Source: JAUREX01 sp044356825
GTDB lineage: Bacteria > Pseudomonadota > Alphaproteobacteria > Rhodobacterales > Rhodobacteraceae
Assembly: GCA_044356825.1 (NCBI GenBank)
Contig: JBIKVM010000136.1
Coordinates: 1 to 8,049, forward strand
Reading direction: 5' to 3'
DNA length: 8,049 bases
Shown: positions 6,237-8,049 of the stretch, piece by piece
How the letters are laid out: each line of letters begins with the position of its first letter
Position numbering within the stretch: the first letter of the stretch is position 1
The notes under the pieces: model-generated
Told to the model about the DNA's origin: nothing
The model's input: only the letters and a program-made list of their open reading frames with translations
Databases searched by the model: none
Program-made: the position numbers and the translations under genes

Positions 6237-6967
6237 ACGTGCTGCTCGAACTGCGCGGCGTGGCTGCTAGCGATCCGGCGCGGCTCTCGGGCGTCGACCT
6301 CGATCTCGGCCCCGGCGAGGTGCTGGGGCTGGCCGGACGGCACGGGGCAGGCAAGACGACACTCGGACGGCTGATCGCGCGGCTCGATCCTGCGGGGGCG
6401 GGGCGGATGGTGCTCTCGGGTGCCGAGATCGGCACGATCCCGCCTGCCGCCTTCGCGCGGCACCGGCTGCGCCGGTCGGTGCAGATGGTCCTGTCGGATG
6501 CCGCCACAAGCCTGCCGCCCGGCGAGAGCATCGCGCGCACGCTTCATGAGACGCGCGCGCGCCTCTGCGGCCCGGCAGGGGCCGAGGCCGCAACCGAGGC
6601 CGCCATGACGCGCGCGGCCTTCGATCCGGCTCTGGCCGGGCGGCGGCCCGGCGCGCTGTCGCAGGGGCAGGCCGTGCGGGCGGCGCTGGCGCGCGCGCTC
6701 ATCGCCGAGCCTCGGCTCCTGATCCTCGATGAGTGCTTCGGCGCCCTCGATGCCTCTGCCCGGGCCGAGGCCCTCATCGCGCTCGTGCGCTGGCAGCGCG
6801 ACACCGGCGCGGCCCTCATCCTCATCGGGCATGACATCGATCTGATGCGGCTAGCCTGTGCGCGGATCGCGATCCTCGATCGAGGCCGGATCGTCGAGAC
6901 GGGCGAGACCCTGCGCCTCCTTGCCGATCCCCGTCACCCGGCGACGCGCGCGCTCTGCGGCACCTGA
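6233..6967 (+). CDS. ABC importer ATPase, DppF/OppF/NikE-like, with non-consensus Q-loop
   Basis: Second ATPase, 244 aa, overlapping the first as ATGA, so probably translationally coupled and forming a heterodimer with it. Motifs: Walker A GRHGAGKTT (35-43), signature LSQGQ (142-146) followed by ALARAL, Walker B LLILDE with Asp166-Glu167, D-loop GALD (170-173), and switch His200 in IGHD. The Q-loop position, normally VxxVFQD, reads VQMVLSD, so the expected Gln is Ser88. The signature has Gln in place of its first Gly. The protein ends at RHPATRALCGT and lacks the cysteine-bearing C-terminal extension common in DppF/OppF, giving a NikE-like length. Walker A Lys41, the catalytic Glu and the switch His are intact, so at least nucleotide binding is expected. 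The substrate is not predictable from the ATPase. Confidence 0.88.
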   Translation: MNVLLELRGVAASDPARLSGVDLDLGPGEVLGLAGRHGAGKTTLGRLIARLDPAGAGRMVLSGAEIGTIPPAAFARHRLRRSVQMVLSDAATSLPPGESIARTLHETRARLCGPAGAEAATEAAMTRAAFDPALAGRRPGALSQGQAVRAALARALIAEPRLLILDECFGALDASARAEALIALVRWQRDTGAALILIGHDIDLMRLACARIAILDRGRIVETGETLRLLADPRHPATRALCGT

Positions 6968-6971
6968 CCGC

Positions 6972-8049
6972 TCAACCCCGGCGGAGTGGCCGCAGATCGA
7001 GCATGCGGTGCACCGCCAGCCGATAGCCCGCCACATCCGCGCGCAGCGCCACGTCGAGAAAGGGCTTCCAGAGCAAGATCACCGGCACGTCGCGCTTGAC
7101 CATCCCGATCATCGCCGCGACATCGGCCGCATAGCGGTCCGGGTCGGCCTCGAAGCGCGCGCGGGCGCCGAGCGCCTCGAACTCGGGGTTGGCATAGGCG
7201 CCGAAGTTCCACCGCGTCGGCCCGGTGAAAAAGACGCGCAGGAAATAGTCGGGATCGGACAAAAGCGCGGTCGACCCCTCGAAATAGAAGGGCAGGGCGC
7301 GCTCCTGCAAAAGGCCGCCGATCTGGCCTGCCGGGATGCGGTCGATCGCGACGCGGATCCCCACCCGTCCCAGCGCCTCGGCCAGCAGCACCGCCAGCGG
7401 CTCGGCCACCGCCGCCTGCGCCATGTCGAAGGCAAAGCGCGTCTCGAACCCCGCCCCGTGCCCCGCCTCGGCCAAGAGCCGCCGCGCCAGATCGGGGTCG
7501 GTGCGATAGCCCATCGGCTGGGGAAATGCCGTCCCCTCCGCCGCATCCGACCCGCCCCAGAGCGGCAGCCCCCGCCGCTGCAGCGCGGCCTCGAACATCG
7601 CCTCGTAGGGCAGCGCCGCCGCCACCGCCCGGCGCACGCGCGGATCGTCGAAGGGCGCCATCGCCCCGTTCATCCCGATGAGGTGGAATGACCCCGTGGG
7701 CAGCCCCGCCACGCGCAACCCCGCCTCGGCCGCGACGCGGGCCACATCGCGCGGCGCAAGATCCTGCACCACGTCGCAATCCCCCCGCCGCAGCGCCGCG
7801 AGCCGCGTCTCCGCCTCCGGAACGCGCCGCCATTCGACCGCCTCGAACCCCGGCCGCGGCCCCGACCGCCACGCCTCGAAGCGCGCGAACCGCACCGCGA
7901 CGCCCGCCTCCCAGCCCTCCAGCCGATAGGCCCCGCCCCCCGCCACGTTCAGCCGCAGCCACTCGGCCGCGAAGGGGTCGTCGGCGGTGGCATGCGCCCG
8001 CGCCGCCTCGGCATCGACGATGATCGGATAGGTGAGCGCGAGGTTGGGC
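6972..8049 (-). CDS. Family-5 periplasmic solute-binding protein (C-terminal part; start lies outside the window)
   Basis: The frame is open from the right edge (8048) to a TGA at 6972-6974, giving 358 residues; the family usually has about 500-550, so the N-terminal part with the export signal is missing from the window. A GTG at 7946 is not taken as the start because family-like sequence continues upstream of it. Landmarks: GGGAYRLEGWEAG (compare GTGPY or GTGAY in relatives), ETRLAALRRGDCDVV, FHLIGMNGAMAPFDDPRVRRAVAAAL and, near the end, RDVPVILLWKPF. These mark the SBP_bac_5 family, which binds peptides, nickel complexes, glutathione and similar ligands for Dpp/Opp/Nik/Gsi-type importers. 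It is the natural partner of the adjacent permeases and ATPases, although it is convergent with them, with only 4 bp between stops. It must therefore have its own promoter to the right of the window. Confidence 0.9.
   Translation of the reverse strand, partial: PNLALTYPIIVDAEAARAHATADDPFAAEWLRLNVAGGGAYRLEGWEAGVAVRFARFEAWRSGPRPGFEAVEWRRVPEAETRLAALRRGDCDVVQDLAPRDVARVAAEAGLRVAGLPTGSFHLIGMNGAMAPFDDPRVRRAVAAALPYEAMFEAALQRRGLPLWGGSDAAEGTAFPQPMGYRTDPDLARRLLAEAGHGAGFETRFAFDMAQAAVAEPLAVLLAEALGRVGIRVAIDRIPAGQIGGLLQERALPFYFEGSTALLSDPDYFLRVFFTGPTRWNFGAYANPEFEALGARARFEADPDRYAADVAAMIGMVKRDVPVILLWKPFLDVALRADVAGYRLAVHRMLDLRPLRRG

Overview
The window is very GC-rich (spot counts of single lines give roughly 65% G+C in the peptidase gene and 73% in the transporter genes). 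Coding is dense, and the protein families look most like an alphaproteobacterium of the Rhodobacter/Paracoccus kind. That assignment is inferred from style only; no rRNA or other marker is present.

Layout. (1) At the left edge, plus strand: the 3' part of a tail-fibre or adhesin-type gene. It has two propeller-like repeats, 40 uninterrupted collagen-like Gly-X-Y triplets and a compact beta-rich C-terminal domain. (2) Minus strand, 1224-2225: a renal-dipeptidase-type (M19) protein with two substituted active-site positions. (3) A 104-bp divergent intergenic region containing a TTCG-loop hairpin. (4) Plus strand, 2330-2749: an unrecognised 139-aa soluble protein. (5) Plus strand, 2817-6967: an apparent operon of cysE (serine O-acetyltransferase) followed by two permeases and two ATPases of a dipeptide/oligopeptide/nickel-type ABC importer. 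Gaps are 9 bp, then an 8-nt overlap, then two ATGA overlaps. (6) Minus strand, from 6972 off the right edge: a family-5 periplasmic solute-binding protein, convergent with the operon and only 4 bp from it.

How the genes may work together. The binding protein would capture a peptide or peptide-like ligand in the periplasm and deliver it to the permease pair, powered by the ATPase pair. CysE commits serine to cysteine synthesis, and the M19 family includes enzymes that cleave dipeptides such as Cys-Gly. A sulfur-containing peptide salvage module is therefore possible, but it is only an inference from gene order.

No RNA gene, insertion sequence, CRISPR array or complete new system was found. 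The points most worth checking are the altered M19 metal site, the non-consensus ATPase motifs, the CysE tail lacking the terminal Ile, and the duplicated 18-triplet collagen block.
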